DNA of 64,000 nt from Rhizobium esperanzae (GCF_002204185.1 NZ_MXPU01000003.1:365537-429536), one strand, 5' to 3'; positions 52,668 through 62,180 are shown, numbered from the stretch's first letter. Program-made: numbers and translations. The notes: generated from the letters alone by a model not told the origin.

Positions 52668-55477
52668 ACGCCCTTCCCTTCGCTTTCGCCTATCCCGCCA
52701 TTCTCGGCGCCCTCATAGCCTTGCCGGTCATCTGGTGGCTGTTGCGGCTGACACCGCCACGCCCGAAAACGGAGGTCTTTCCGCCGCTGAAGATCCTTGC
52801 ATCGGTATTGAAGCGCGAGGAAACACCGGCGCAAAGCCCCTGGTGGCTGACGCTTCTGCGCATGCTGCTCGCCGCCATCATCATCCTTGCGATTGCCGAT
52901 CCTGTCTTCAATCCGCGCACCAATTCGCTTGCATCGGGTGGCCCGCTCGTCCTCTTCGTCGACAACAGCTGGGCGGCATCGCCCGATTGGGAGCGTCGCG
53001 TTCAGACCGCCGACGCGCTGGTGGACGATGCCGAATCCGCCGGCACGCCGGTAGCGGTCGCCTTCACCGCCGATCCCACCAACGATGCCGTGCCCGGCAC
53101 CGCAGCCAGCGCCCGCGACAAGCTGCGGGCTGCCGAGCCGCGGCCGCTGGTCCCCGATCGCGAGCGCGCCTTCCAGGCGCTGCGGGCAGCGCTCAACGGC
53201 GTCAAGCCCGGTACCCTCGCCTTCCTGACCGACGGCGCCGCCGCCAAGGCCGATGATCTGACGGTGCGCAGGCTTGCCGAACTCCAGCCCGCCGATCTGC
53301 GCCTGATCGAGGGCGATGCCATGAAGACGGTTGCCGTCACCGCGGCCAGCAATGCGGCCGACGCGATGACGGTCAAGGTCACGCGGCTCGACAGTTCGCG
53401 CCCCGCATCCGTGGCGCTGAACGCCGTCGATGCCCAGGGCCGCTCGATCGCCAACGGCAGGGTGGATTTCCGGCCCGGCCAGAGCGTCGCCACGAGTTCG
53501 ATCACCGCTCCCTTCGAGATGCGCAACGATTTCGCCCGCATCAGCGTCGACAACGGCGCGACGGCAGGCGCGGTCCACCTTCTCGACGACGCGTTCAAGC
53601 GGCGCCGCGTCGTCCTGCTGTCCGGTACCGGAGCCGATGAATTCCAGCCGCTGCTCTCGCCGCTCTACTACATCCAGCGGGCGCTGCAGCCCTATGCGGA
53701 CATCATCCAGCCCAGCGATTCCGATCTGGCGGTCGCGATACCGAAACTTCTCGCCAGCAACCCTTCGATCATCATCATGGCCGATATCGGTCGCCTGCCG
53801 GAGGAGACCTACGAGCCTCTGACACGCTGGATATCGAATGGTGGCATGCTCCTGCGTTTCGCCGGCCCGCGCATGGCGGCGGCACCTGCCGACGATCCGC
53901 TCATTCCCGTTATCCTACGCCAGGGAGAACGAGCGCTGGGCGGCACCTTGTCCTGGAGCGAACCGCAGTCGCTGGCCGAATTTCCGAGCATCGGCCCCTT
54001 CGCGGGCATACCGCGTCCCGCCGATGTCGTGGTCAAACGGCAGGTGCTCGCCGAGCCGACACCCGACCTTGCCGAACGCACCTGGGCAAGCCTCGCCGAC
54101 GGCACGCCACTGGTCACGATGAAGCAGCTGGCATCCGGCCAGATCGTCCTCTTCCACGTCACAGCGGAAGCGACCTGGTCCGATCTGCCGATCTCGGGCA
54201 CTTTCGTCGATATGCTGCGTCACCTCCTGCAGATATCGCGCTCAGGCGGTGTGACGTCCGAGGCGCGCAGCAGCGCGCGTGTCTCCGAGACCCTTCCGCC
54301 CTACCGCATGCTGACGGCCAAGGGTGTGCTCGTTTCCGAGACTGGCTCGGCGCGACCTCTGATCCCCAGGGCCGGAGCCGAACCGACGGCGAATTTCGAT
54401 AATCCGCCCGGCCTCTACGGTTCGGAAGATGGTTTCACCTCATTGAACGTGCTGCCCGAGAACGCCGAACTGAAGCCGCTCGATACCGCTGGAACCAATG
54501 CCGTGCGCGAAGGCTTGATCGGCGGCGAAAGCTGGTCGGCAAAGCCGGCTCTTTTCCTGGTCGCCTTTCTGCTGCTGCTCGCCGACAGCCTGATCGTCCT
54601 TTTCATGAACGGCGCTTTCTCGCGATTGCGCCCGGCCGCTCGCGCCGTGGGCGTGATCGCGGTCGTACTCGGCGCAGGCTTCCTGCTGCAGCCCGGCACA
54701 CTTCACGCCAACGACTCCCGGCCCGATGACGACCTCATTCTGGAGAGGCTTGACAACACGCATCTCGCCTATGTCGTCACCGGCGAGCAGGAAGTCGACA
54801 ATATATCCGAGCGCGGCCTTGAGGGCTTGACCCAGTTCCTGACCTTCCGCACGACGCTGGAGCCGGCGCCGCCCGTCGGCCTTGACCTCACCAGGGACGA
54901 ACTCACCTTCTATCCGATCATCTATTGGCCGGTGTCGGCAACGGCGCCGATGCCGTCATCGGCCGCGATCAGCCGCATCGACGCCTATATGCGCAACGGC
55001 GGCACTGTGCTTTTCGACACGCGCGACCAGCTCAGCGCTCTGGACAATGGCGGCGATGTCAGCGCCAACGGTCAGCGGCTGCAGGAAATCCTCGCCAATC
55101 TCGATATCCCGCCGCTCGAACCGGTCCCCTCGGATCACGTGCTGACGAAATCCTTCTATCTCCTGTCGAGCTTTCCCGGCCGCTATGCCGGCAGCCCGCT
55201 TTGGATCGAGGCCCGGCAAGGTGGCCGAGAAACGACCGAAAAATCGGCGGCGACGGCCGACGGGGTTTCGCCGATCCTGATCACCGGCAATGATTTCGCC
55301 GGCGCCTGGGCAGTCGACGAAAACGGTACGCCGATGCTGCCGACTGTGCCCTCGGATGAAGGGCAGCGTGAATATGCCTACCGGGCCGGCGTCAACATCA
55401 TGATGTACATGCTGACCGGCAACTACAAGACCGACCAGGTCCACGTTCCCGACCTCCTCGAACGGTTAGGGCAATGA
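52664..55477 (+). CDS. BatA-like membrane protein with C-terminal DUF4159
   Basis: A 937-residue protein. The N-terminal BatA domain has helices at about 5-22 and 60-80. A VWA-like region begins LVLFVDNSWAASPDW, but the metal site is degenerate. Two helices follow near residues 625-650 and 660-685, and the last 260 residues are a DUF4159 domain (DDLILERLDNTHLAYVVTGE). DUF4159 sits outside the membrane or in the cytoplasm depending on topology, which I cannot settle. It overlaps the DUF58 gene by 4 nt and is followed after one base by the next gene. Confidence 0.88.
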   Translation: MNALPFAFAYPAILGALIALPVIWWLLRLTPPRPKTEVFPPLKILASVLKREETPAQSPWWLTLLRMLLAAIIILAIADPVFNPRTNSLASGGPLVLFVDNSWAASPDWERRVQTADALVDDAESAGTPVAVAFTADPTNDAVPGTAASARDKLRAAEPRPLVPDRERAFQALRAALNGVKPGTLAFLTDGAAAKADDLTVRRLAELQPADLRLIEGDAMKTVAVTAASNAADAMTVKVTRLDSSRPASVALNAVDAQGRSIANGRVDFRPGQSVATSSITAPFEMRNDFARISVDNGATAGAVHLLDDAFKRRRVVLLSGTGADEFQPLLSPLYYIQRALQPYADIIQPSDSDLAVAIPKLLASNPSIIIMADIGRLPEETYEPLTRWISNGGMLLRFAGPRMAAAPADDPLIPVILRQGERALGGTLSWSEPQSLAEFPSIGPFAGIPRPADVVVKRQVLAEPTPDLAERTWASLADGTPLVTMKQLASGQIVLFHVTAEATWSDLPISGTFVDMLRHLLQISRSGGVTSEARSSARVSETLPPYRMLTAKGVLVSETGSARPLIPRAGAEPTANFDNPPGLYGSEDGFTSLNVLPENAELKPLDTAGTNAVREGLIGGESWSAKPALFLVAFLLLLADSLIVLFMNGAFSRLRPAARAVGVIAVVLGAGFLLQPGTLHANDSRPDDDLILERLDNTHLAYVVTGEQEVDNISERGLEGLTQFLTFRTTLEPAPPVGLDLTRDELTFYPIIYWPVSATAPMPSSAAISRIDAYMRNGGTVLFDTRDQLSALDNGGDVSANGQRLQEILANLDIPPLEPVPSDHVLTKSFYLLSSFPGRYAGSPLWIEARQGGRETTEKSAATADGVSPILITGNDFAGAWAVDENGTPMLPTVPSDEGQREYAYRAGVNIMMYMLTGNYKTDQVHVPDLLERLGQ

Positions 55478-55478
55478 G

Positions 55479-57551
55479 ATGACCTTCGATTTTTCACCCT
55501 TCCTGCCCTGGCCGATCCTAGCGGCACTGGCCGCCGCCAGTGCTTTCATCGCCGCCTTTGCGATCTTCCGCGGCATTCGCGGCGCCTGGATCAGGACACT
55601 GGCCGCCCTCGCCCTGCTGAGCGCCCTTGCCAACCCCGTACTGCTGCAGGAGGATCGCGATCAGCTGTCGACGATCGTCCCCGTCATCGTCGACCGAAGC
55701 CAAAGCCAGCAGACACCCGAGCGCATGAAGATGACCGATGACGCGCTTGCGGCATTGAAAGGGCAGCTTGCCCGCTTCCCCCAGATAGAACCCCGCTTCG
55801 TCGAAGTCGAAGGCGACGTCAATTCCGACGTTCCGTCCACCCGCCTGTTCGATGCGCTGGCAGCCAACATCGCCGATGTGCCGGCCGCCCGCATCGGCGG
55901 CGCCATCATGCTGACAGACGGTGAAGTCCATGATGTCCCGGCCGCCAATCAGGCGCTTGGCTTCGATGCGCCGATCCATGGTCTCGTCACCGGCAAGCCC
56001 AAGGAATTCGACCGTCGCATCGAAGTCATCAAGGGACCGCGCTTCGGCATCGTCAACGAGGAGCAGCAGGTCGTCCTGCGCGTCTTCGACGATGGTCCGA
56101 GCCCCGGCGGCACGGCCGACGTCACGGTGAAGCTGAACGGCGACGAGATCGCTACCTTGCAGGCAACGCCCGGTCAGGATACGCCTTTCTCCTTCAAGGT
56201 GCCGGCTGGCGGCAGCAACGTGCTCGAATTCTCCGTCGCCGCGCTTCCCGGCGAAGTCACCACCGCCAACAACCGCGCCGTCCACGTCATTGACGGCATT
56301 CGCCAGAATCTGCGCGTCCTGCTCGTCTCCGGCGAACCGCATGCCGGCGAGCGCGCTTGGCGCAACCTCCTGAAATCCGACGCCTCGGTCGATCTCGTTC
56401 ACTTCACCATTCTGCGTCCGCCGGAAAAGCAGGACGGCACGCCGATCAACGAGCTGTCGCTGATCGCCTTCCCGACGCGTGAACTTTTCATCGACAAGAT
56501 CAAGGATTTCGACCTGATCATCTTCGACCGCTATCAGGACCGCGCCAACGTGCTGCCCATGCTTTACTATGACAACATCGCCCAGTACGTGGAGAACGGC
56601 GGCGCGCTGTTGATCGCCGCCGGTCCGGAACACGCGAGTCCAGAGTCGATCGCGATGACGCCGCTCGCCTCTGTGCTGCCGGCAGAGCCGACCGGCCGGA
56701 TGATCGAAAAGGCCTTCTATCCTCGCCTCTCCGAGGAAGGGCGCAAGCATCCGGTCACACGCGGCTTGGACGGCTCCGGCGAGGACCCGCCGCATTGGGG
56801 CCGCTGGTTCCGCAGCGTCGATGTCGAACGGCCGCAGGGCGAAACGATCATGGTTGGCGCCGACAACCATCCGTTGCTGGTGCTGAACCGCGCCGGCCAA
56901 GGCCGCGTCGCCATGCTGCTTTCCGATCAGGGCTGGCTCTGGGCGCGCGGCTTCGAAGGCGGCGGTCCAAATGTCTCGCTGTATCGCCGCATCGCTCATT
57001 GGCTAATGAAGGAACCAGCGCTCGAGGAAGAAGCGTTGACGGCGCGCGCCTCCGGCCGAACGCTTGAAGTCACGCGCCAGACGATCGGCGACAATCCTGG
57101 TAACGCCACCGTGCGTTACCCCTCCGGCAAGACCGAAAGCCTGCCGCTCACCCAGACGGAACCGGGGCTCTACAAGGCCGAAAAACGCATGAACGAAGTC
57201 GGCCTCTTCGAAATCCGTAACGGCAAGTTATCGACGCTTGTGCACATCGGCGCTGTCGATGCGCCCGAATTCAAGGCGATGATCTCGACGACCGAAGTGC
57301 TGAAGCCTGTCGTCGACAGGAGCAAAGGTCTCGTGACCCGTGTCGCCAGCGAAAAGGGCGCAATCAGCGTTCCGCCGATCCTGCCGGTGCGCGGTCAGGT
57401 CCGCGTCTCCGATAACGAGCGTATGATGATCCGCATGACCAACGAAACGGTCCTGAAGGGAATCAACACGCTGCCGCTCTTTGCCGGCTTCGCCGGCGTC
57501 GGCATCCTGCTGCTCGCTTTCGGCGCCATGTGGTGGCGCGAAGGGCGATAG
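55479..57551 (+). CDS. Membrane protein with glutamine amidotransferase-like domain
   Basis: A 690-residue protein. Two N-terminal helices (about 8-52) and one C-terminal helix (about 665-685) frame a large domain. The VWA-like start (TIVPVIVDRSQSQQ) lacks a full metal site. The segment LIIFDRYQDRANVLPMLYYD, then ENGGALLIAAGPEHASPES, resembles the class I amidotransferase-like fold found in this operon type, without the catalytic cysteine. Last gene of the moxR-DUF58-BatA cluster; a GNAT gene follows 4 nt after its stop. Confidence 0.85.
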   Translation: MTFDFSPFLPWPILAALAAASAFIAAFAIFRGIRGAWIRTLAALALLSALANPVLLQEDRDQLSTIVPVIVDRSQSQQTPERMKMTDDALAALKGQLARFPQIEPRFVEVEGDVNSDVPSTRLFDALAANIADVPAARIGGAIMLTDGEVHDVPAANQALGFDAPIHGLVTGKPKEFDRRIEVIKGPRFGIVNEEQQVVLRVFDDGPSPGGTADVTVKLNGDEIATLQATPGQDTPFSFKVPAGGSNVLEFSVAALPGEVTTANNRAVHVIDGIRQNLRVLLVSGEPHAGERAWRNLLKSDASVDLVHFTILRPPEKQDGTPINELSLIAFPTRELFIDKIKDFDLIIFDRYQDRANVLPMLYYDNIAQYVENGGALLIAAGPEHASPESIAMTPLASVLPAEPTGRMIEKAFYPRLSEEGRKHPVTRGLDGSGEDPPHWGRWFRSVDVERPQGETIMVGADNHPLLVLNRAGQGRVAMLLSDQGWLWARGFEGGGPNVSLYRRIAHWLMKEPALEEEALTARASGRTLEVTRQTIGDNPGNATVRYPSGKTESLPLTQTEPGLYKAEKRMNEVGLFEIRNGKLSTLVHIGAVDAPEFKAMISTTEVLKPVVDRSKGLVTRVASEKGAISVPPILPVRGQVRVSDNERMMIRMTNETVLKGINTLPLFAGFAGVGILLLAFGAMWWREGR

Positions 57552-57555
57552 TCGC

Positions 57556-57972
57556 ATGCCGGAGTTCGAGCTCACGGCATCGCCTTCGGCTGGGGAACTC
57601 GCGGCAATCACCGATGCGCTCTCGGCCTTCAATAACAGCGATGTCGGCCCTTCGGACCGCCAGCCGCTCGCCGTCCTCATCCGCGATACCGCCGGCAATG
57701 TGACCGGCGGCCTGTCGGGCTTTACCGCCTGGGGCTGGCTCTTTACCCAAATGCTTTATATCCCCGATACGCTGCGCGGGACGGGCATAGCCGGCAAGAT
57801 CCTAGCAATGGCGGAAGACGAGGCCAAGGCGCGAGGATGTCGTGGCGCCTGGATCGATACCTTCAACCCGCAGGCTCTCCGCGCCTATCTGCGCCAGGGT
57901 TATGAAATCTTCGGCGAGCTTGAGGATCTCCCGGAAGGCCGCACCCGCAGCTTCCTCCGGAAAAATCTCTGA
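57556..57972 (+). CDS. GNAT-family N-acetyltransferase
   Basis: A 138-residue GNAT protein. Acetyl-CoA-binding motif A appears as LYIPDTLRGTGIAGKILAMA, followed by WIDTFNPQALRAYLRQGYEI. ATG 57556 lies 4 nt after the preceding stop, so it is cotranscribed with the moxR cluster although probably unrelated in function. It converges head-on with the next GNAT gene; the stops touch. Confidence 0.88.
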   Translation: MPEFELTASPSAGELAAITDALSAFNNSDVGPSDRQPLAVLIRDTAGNVTGGLSGFTAWGWLFTQMLYIPDTLRGTGIAGKILAMAEDEAKARGCRGAWIDTFNPQALRAYLRQGYEIFGELEDLPEGRTRSFLRKNL

Positions 57973-58473
57973 TCATCCGCGCCAGGCGATTATGCCTTTC
58001 AGCCGCTCGTGCACATCCTCGGCGATCGGAACGACCAGCACCCGGCCGGGATCGACGGGACCTGGAAAGGCAAGCGCGTTATAGGCCACCTTCTCGAAGC
58101 CGAGCGGGCCGTAATAGGGCGGATCGCCGACCAGGATGACGGCTTCCGAACCCTTCCGCCGCGCAGCTTCCACTGCGATCCGCACCAGTTCCCGGCCGAT
58201 ACCGATATTTTTGTGCGAGGGTCGAACGGCAAGCGGGCCAAGAAGATGCCCCTTCACCGTGCCGGCCAGCACCGGCGTCATGCGCACGGAGGCGATCGTC
58301 TCGCCATCGTCGGCGCAGATAAAGGAAAGCGACAGATCATGCGGCCCCTGCTCGCGGATGCGCGCGGCGGCACGCGTGAACCGGCCCGGACCGAAGGCTT
58401 CTTCATTGATGTGTTCGATGGCGGCGTCGTGGGACGCGTCTTCGGTGAGGTAGACGAGATCGTGCTTGTACAT
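57973..58473 (-). CDS. GNAT-family N-acetyltransferase (YhbS-like)
   Basis: A 166-residue YhbS-type acetyltransferase: GPLAVRPSHKNIGIGRELVR (acetyl-CoA site), AVILVGDPPYYGPLGFEKVA. The GDPxYYxxxGF motif is typical of this subgroup. ATG 58473 fits the usual family start, but no ribosome site is evident; in-frame GTG 58515 is the alternative. The substrate is unknown. The 279-nt region to the next gene contains nothing clear. Confidence 0.86.
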   Translation of the reverse strand: MYKHDLVYLTEDASHDAAIEHINEEAFGPGRFTRAAARIREQGPHDLSLSFICADDGETIASVRMTPVLAGTVKGHLLGPLAVRPSHKNIGIGRELVRIAVEAARRKGSEAVILVGDPPYYGPLGFEKVAYNALAFPGPVDPGRVLVVPIAEDVHERLKGIIAWRG

Positions 58474-58752
58474 GATGACAGAAACCGGTTGGACAGATTG
58501 ATGGGTCTCGAACACGCCTTCGGCGTTCGGAGCATCAGCGTCGTCGTAGGTTTCTGGAAATGAACATCAGACAGGCGTTCCTCAAATCGTGAAAAGGCCG
58601 ATAGCAGGAAAAATTTCCGCCGTCCAACGCAAAATGCACACCCGATCCTGCTGGCGCGGGGGCGTGACGCACTGTTCAATCTTTACCGCCTGCAAAGCCC
58701 CACTATCTCAGCTAACGTCAATTCCAACACGCCAATCAAGGGAATGAAGATC

Positions 58753-59763
58753 ATGGGAATGCTTGTGGACGGCGTCTGGCATGACGTCTGGTACGACACG
58801 AAGGAGAGCAAGGGCCACTTCAAACGGCAGCCCTCGCAATTTCGCAACTGGGTGACGGCAGACGGCGAGGCTGGGCCTTCCGGAAGCGGCGGCTTCAAGG
58901 CCGAGGCCGGGCGGTATCATCTCTATGTCTCTCTCGCCTGCCCTTGGGCCCATCGCACCTTGATCTTCCGCAAGCTGAAGAAGCTGGAGGAGCTGATTTC
59001 GGTTTCTGTCGTGGATCCACTGATGCTCGAGAATGGCTGGGAGTTCAAGATCGGTGACGGCGCTACCGGCGATCATCTCTTTGGCGCTGGGACACTCTGG
59101 CAGATCTACGTCAAGGCGGATCCGCACTATTCCGGCCGTGTTACCGTTCCCGTCCTCTGGGACAAGCAGACCGGCACGATCGTCAATAACGAGTCGGCCG
59201 AGATCATCCGCATGTTCAACAGCGCCTTCGACGGGCTCACGGGTTCGAAGGCCAATTTCTATCCGGAGGATCTCCGTGCCGAGATCGACACGCTGAACGC
59301 CACCGTCTACGACACTGTCAACAACGGCGTCTACAAGGCGGGCTTTGCCACAACTCAAGAAGCTTACGAGGAAAATGTCGGCAAACTGTTCGAAACACTC
59401 GATATTCTCGACCAACGCCTGGGCAAGGGCCGCTACCTTTTCGGCGACAGATTGACCGAGGCTGATTGGCGCCTCTTCACCACGCTGGTGCGTTTCGACT
59501 CGGTCTATGTCGGCCACTTCAAGTGCAACATCCGCCGCATCGCTGATTATCGCAATCTGCCCGGCTATCTCAGGGATCTCTATCAGACGGCAGGTGTTGC
59601 CGAGACGGTAAACCTGCAGCACATCAAGCAGCACTACTACCGCAGTCACAAGACGATCAACCCGACCGGCATCGTCCCCATCGGCCCGGCGCTCGATCTC
59701 GACAGCCCGCATGGCCGCGCTACAGCGCCGCGCGTCTTTTTAGACGCGCAAAGGACGCTGTAG
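58753..59763 (+). CDS. Glutathionyl-hydroquinone reductase (Xi-class GST)
   Basis: A 336-residue Xi-class glutathione transferase of the YqjG/PcpF type. The active-site region is LYVSLACPWAHRTLIFRKLK with C63; the C-terminal helical domain includes KGRYLFGDRLTEADWRLFTT and LVRFDSVYVGHFKCNIRRI. It reduces glutathionyl-hydroquinones. ATG 58753 has AAGGGA 9 nt upstream; ATG 58744 is less likely. The last about 14 codons and the stop (59721-59763) are formed by an intergenic palindromic repeat rather than family sequence. Confidence 0.92.
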   Translation: MGMLVDGVWHDVWYDTKESKGHFKRQPSQFRNWVTADGEAGPSGSGGFKAEAGRYHLYVSLACPWAHRTLIFRKLKKLEELISVSVVDPLMLENGWEFKIGDGATGDHLFGAGTLWQIYVKADPHYSGRVTVPVLWDKQTGTIVNNESAEIIRMFNSAFDGLTGSKANFYPEDLRAEIDTLNATVYDTVNNGVYKAGFATTQEAYEENVGKLFETLDILDQRLGKGRYLFGDRLTEADWRLFTTLVRFDSVYVGHFKCNIRRIADYRNLPGYLRDLYQTAGVAETVNLQHIKQHYYRSHKTINPTGIVPIGPALDLDSPHGRATAPRVFLDAQRTL

Positions 59764-59818
59764 AAAAAATTGCTGCATAATTTACTCTAAATCGATTCCG
59801 ACTTAGGAATTATGCAGC
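59721..59818. repeat. Composite palindromic repeat overlapping the end of the reductase gene
   Basis: TACAGCG (59721-59727) pairs with CGCTGTA (59756-59762) around an inner CGCGTC / GACGCG hairpin with a T-run loop. A second perfect pair follows: GCTGCATAATT (59772-59782) and AATTATGCAGC (59808-59818). The layout matches common rhizobial intergenic repeats. The first half supplies codons and stop of the reductase gene. Confidence 0.7.
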
Positions 59819-59842
59819 GGGTTGAATGCAGCCTGAAGCTTC

Positions 59843-60322
59843 TCACCAGCGGTGGTCTGGCTCCTGCTCGCCCCGAAGCTCGGCGAGGCGGCGATACGTC
59901 GCCTCGGTCGTGCCCTCGGGCAGGCTGTCGAGCGAAAAGAACCCGCTGTCGGAAATCTCCCAATCCGGCGGCCGCGGTGCCGTCTGCTCGACGGTTACGC
60001 GATAGAATACAACGTGGTCGCGCCGGGTGGTCGTGGTGTTGAAATAGACCTGGACCAGCTGCGGTTTTCCAATGATTCTGAGGTTGCCCTCCTCGCGCAG
60101 TTCCTTGATCAGCGCTTCTTCGGCCGTCTCGTTGCGTTCCAGCCCGCCGCCGGGCATATGCCAGCCGCCGATATAGCTGTGGCGCACGAGAAAGATCCGG
60201 CCGTCCGCATCGAAGCAGGCGGCCCTGACCCCCATCGTCATGCCGCGGGCGAAGGAGAAATAGACATGCAGGAGGCGCAGGGCCAACCTGATGTGAGGGG
60301 GCCGCTTCTCTTTATCCACCAT
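59843..60322 (-). CDS. Nudix hydrolase
   Basis: A 159-residue nudix protein. The nudix box reads GGGLERNETAEEALIKELRE followed by EGN, one residue off the REVxEEL consensus end (EEG in place of EEx). An N-terminal helix-rich extension (RLALRLLHVYFSFARG) precedes it, as in ADP-ribose/8-oxo-type members. ATG 60322 is preferred; ATG 60343 is an alternative. The upstream frame to 60451 would overlap the divergent phosphoesterase gene and is not credible. Confidence 0.85.
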   Translation of the reverse strand: MVDKEKRPPHIRLALRLLHVYFSFARGMTMGVRAACFDADGRIFLVRHSYIGGWHMPGGGLERNETAEEALIKELREEGNLRIIGKPQLVQVYFNTTTTRRDHVVFYRVTVEQTAPRPPDWEISDSGFFSLDSLPEGTTEATYRRLAELRGEQEPDHRW

Positions 60323-60380
60323 CGTCCCGTTTCGGCTCTTCATCGCGCCGGATGTGTTTGAATTGTCAATAAGCTGGTCT

Positions 60381-61301
60381 ATGTCTCGTAGCATGTTCAA
60401 GCTCGCGCATATTTCCGACGTCCACCTCGGACCACTGCCTCCTCTTTCCATTCAAGAGCTGTTTTCCAAACGCATAACCGGCTTTGTGAACTGGCATCGA
60501 AATCGACGCAAGCACCTTTTCGCCAGCACGCTGGATCTGCTTCTCGATGACATCCGCGCCCATCAGGCCGATCATTTGGCCGTTACCGGCGACCTCGTCA
60601 ACCTGGCGAGCGGCATCGAGATCCGCGCCGCCGCCGCCTGGCTACGCGCGCTCGGCGATCCCGCCGACACCTCGGTCGTTCCCGGCAATCATGACGCCTA
60701 TGTGCCGGGTGCCTATGAGAAATCGATGCGCGCCTGGTACGATTATGTCCGCGGCGATCTCGCCTCGCCGCAATGGCAGGAAGACCGCCGCATCTTTCCC
60801 TATCTGCGTGTCCGCGACAAAGTTGCGATCGTCGGCTGCTCCACGGCCGTCGCCACGCCCCCTTTCGCCGCCTCCGGCTTTTTCAGCGCCCGCCAGGCCC
60901 GCGACACGGTCAACATGCTGCGCGCGGCCGGCGAAGCCGGTCTCTTCCGCGTCGTCATGATCCATCATCCGCCGATCCGCGGCGCCACCGCCTTCCACAA
61001 ACGCATGATCGGCATCCGCCGCTTCGCGGCCGTGATTTCGACCGGCGGCGCCGAGCTCGTGCTGCACGGCCACACGCATCTGAATACGCTGCACTGGCTG
61101 CGCGGCCAAGTGCAGCCGGTGCCTGTCGTCGGCATCGCGTCGGCCTCGCAGGGGCCGGGCAGCATAAAGCCGCCGGCCGCCTACAACCTCTTTTCCATCG
61201 ACGGCTCTCCGGGCGCCTGGGAACTCACCGGCGAGCGCTTCAGCCTGAACAGGACAGGCGATGCGATGATGCCGGAAAGCGTCGATATTTTCGCGCCTTA
61301 G
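60381..61301 (+). CDS. Metallophosphoesterase (calcineurin-like)
   Basis: A 306-residue metallophosphoesterase. All five metal motifs are seen: DVHLG, GDLVN, PGNHDAY, MIHHPP and HGHTHLN. By family it hydrolyses phosphodiesters such as cyclic nucleotides or UDP-sugars/lipid phosphates; the substrate is not readable. ATG 60381 is taken, with ATG 60393 possible; neither has a strong ribosome site. It is divergent from the nudix gene with only about 58 nt between starts. Confidence 0.88.
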   Translation: MSRSMFKLAHISDVHLGPLPPLSIQELFSKRITGFVNWHRNRRKHLFASTLDLLLDDIRAHQADHLAVTGDLVNLASGIEIRAAAAWLRALGDPADTSVVPGNHDAYVPGAYEKSMRAWYDYVRGDLASPQWQEDRRIFPYLRVRDKVAIVGCSTAVATPPFAASGFFSARQARDTVNMLRAAGEAGLFRVVMIHHPPIRGATAFHKRMIGIRRFAAVISTGGAELVLHGHTHLNTLHWLRGQVQPVPVVGIASASQGPGSIKPPAAYNLFSIDGSPGAWELTGERFSLNRTGDAMMPESVDIFAP

Positions 61302-61459
61302 CGCTGACTTCGGACTCTGTTTATGCGGCACTTGAATCAATCTCGCAAAGCGCGTTGCAACCGTCGCAACATTTGTCATGGAGGCAGCCTACCCTCTTGG
61401 TATTTTTACCGGTAAGCGTACAATCCAACCGACTGCATCGCCTCAGAACGGAGCCGCCA

Positions 61460-62020
61460 ATGACTTCCCCCTTCCATCGCCTGTGCAGAACAACACTTGC
61501 CGCCGGCTTTGTCTTCGGCATGGCAAACGCCGCCTTCGCGGTCGGCGACAGCAACGACGACACCAATCCGCCGCCGAAGACGCAGACGACCAAGACCTGC
61601 ACCGGCGGCAAGGTCTGGGACAAGGCCAAGAAGGAATGCGTCACTCCGAAGAAGAACAGCTTCAACGACGACGATCTCTATAAGTTCGCCCGCGAATTCG
61701 CCTATGCCGGCCAGTATGAGAATGCCATCGCCGTGCTCAATCTTGCTCTTAATCAGAACGACCCCCGCATTCTGAACTATCTTGGCTATGCCAACCGCAA
61801 GGCCGGTCGCATGGAGCTCGGCATGTCCTATTACCGCAAGGCATTGCAGGCGGATGAGAATTATATTCTCGCCCGCTCCTACATGGGCATGGCACTGGTG
61901 GAACAAGGAGACATCCAGGGAGCGCGCGTCCAGCTCGTCGAAATTCGCGACCGCGGCGGCGAAGACACCTGGGCCTACCGCGCTCTGCTGCAAAGTTTGA
62001 ACGGTTACAAGACATATTGA
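61460..62020 (+). CDS. Secreted tetratricopeptide-repeat protein
   Basis: A 186-residue exported protein. A signal peptide (MTSPFHRLCRTTLAAGFVFG, cut after AFA) is followed by a short acidic/proline linker, a two-cysteine motif (CTGGKVWDKAKKECV) and about three TPR units (EFAYAGQYENAIAVLNLALN; YLGYANRKAGRMELGMSYYR; YMGMALVEQGDIQGARVQLV). It probably scaffolds proteins in the periplasm. GGAG precedes ATG 61460. Same direction as, but separate from, the phosphoesterase gene. Confidence 0.85.
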   Translation: MTSPFHRLCRTTLAAGFVFGMANAAFAVGDSNDDTNPPPKTQTTKTCTGGKVWDKAKKECVTPKKNSFNDDDLYKFAREFAYAGQYENAIAVLNLALNQNDPRILNYLGYANRKAGRMELGMSYYRKALQADENYILARSYMGMALVEQGDIQGARVQLVEIRDRGGEDTWAYRALLQSLNGYKTY

Positions 62021-62082
62021 CGCAAGCTTTGCGGGCTAGATTGGGAAAACCCCTTGGGAAAGGGGATAGGATGACCGAATGC

Positions 62083-62180
62083 TTGCGAAGTGCAGTGGAT
62101 TTGCTTCATAAAGCATCTGCATCTCCGGTGCCAAAAAAGCCGGTTTCGCGTCCGATGGCGAAGCTTTCGTCCGCGAAACC
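62083..62180 (+). promoter_or_regulatory. Two consecutive stem-loops in the leader of the ECF sigma gene
   Basis: First hairpin: TGCAG and CTGCA, with an inner TGCTT / AAGCA, around 62090-62123. Second: GGTTTCGCG (62142-62150) pairs perfectly with CGCGAAACC (62172-62180). The second ends 25 nt before the sigma gene start. These may be an operator for autoregulation or an RNA structure controlling translation. Confidence 0.4.

Noticed and set aside
55518..56999. 493-codon minus-strand frame
   Set aside because: Shadow of the amidotransferase-like membrane protein gene; no ribosome site or family signature.
58009..58563. 184-codon plus-strand frame
   Set aside because: Antisense to the YhbS-like acetyltransferase, whose motifs are clear.
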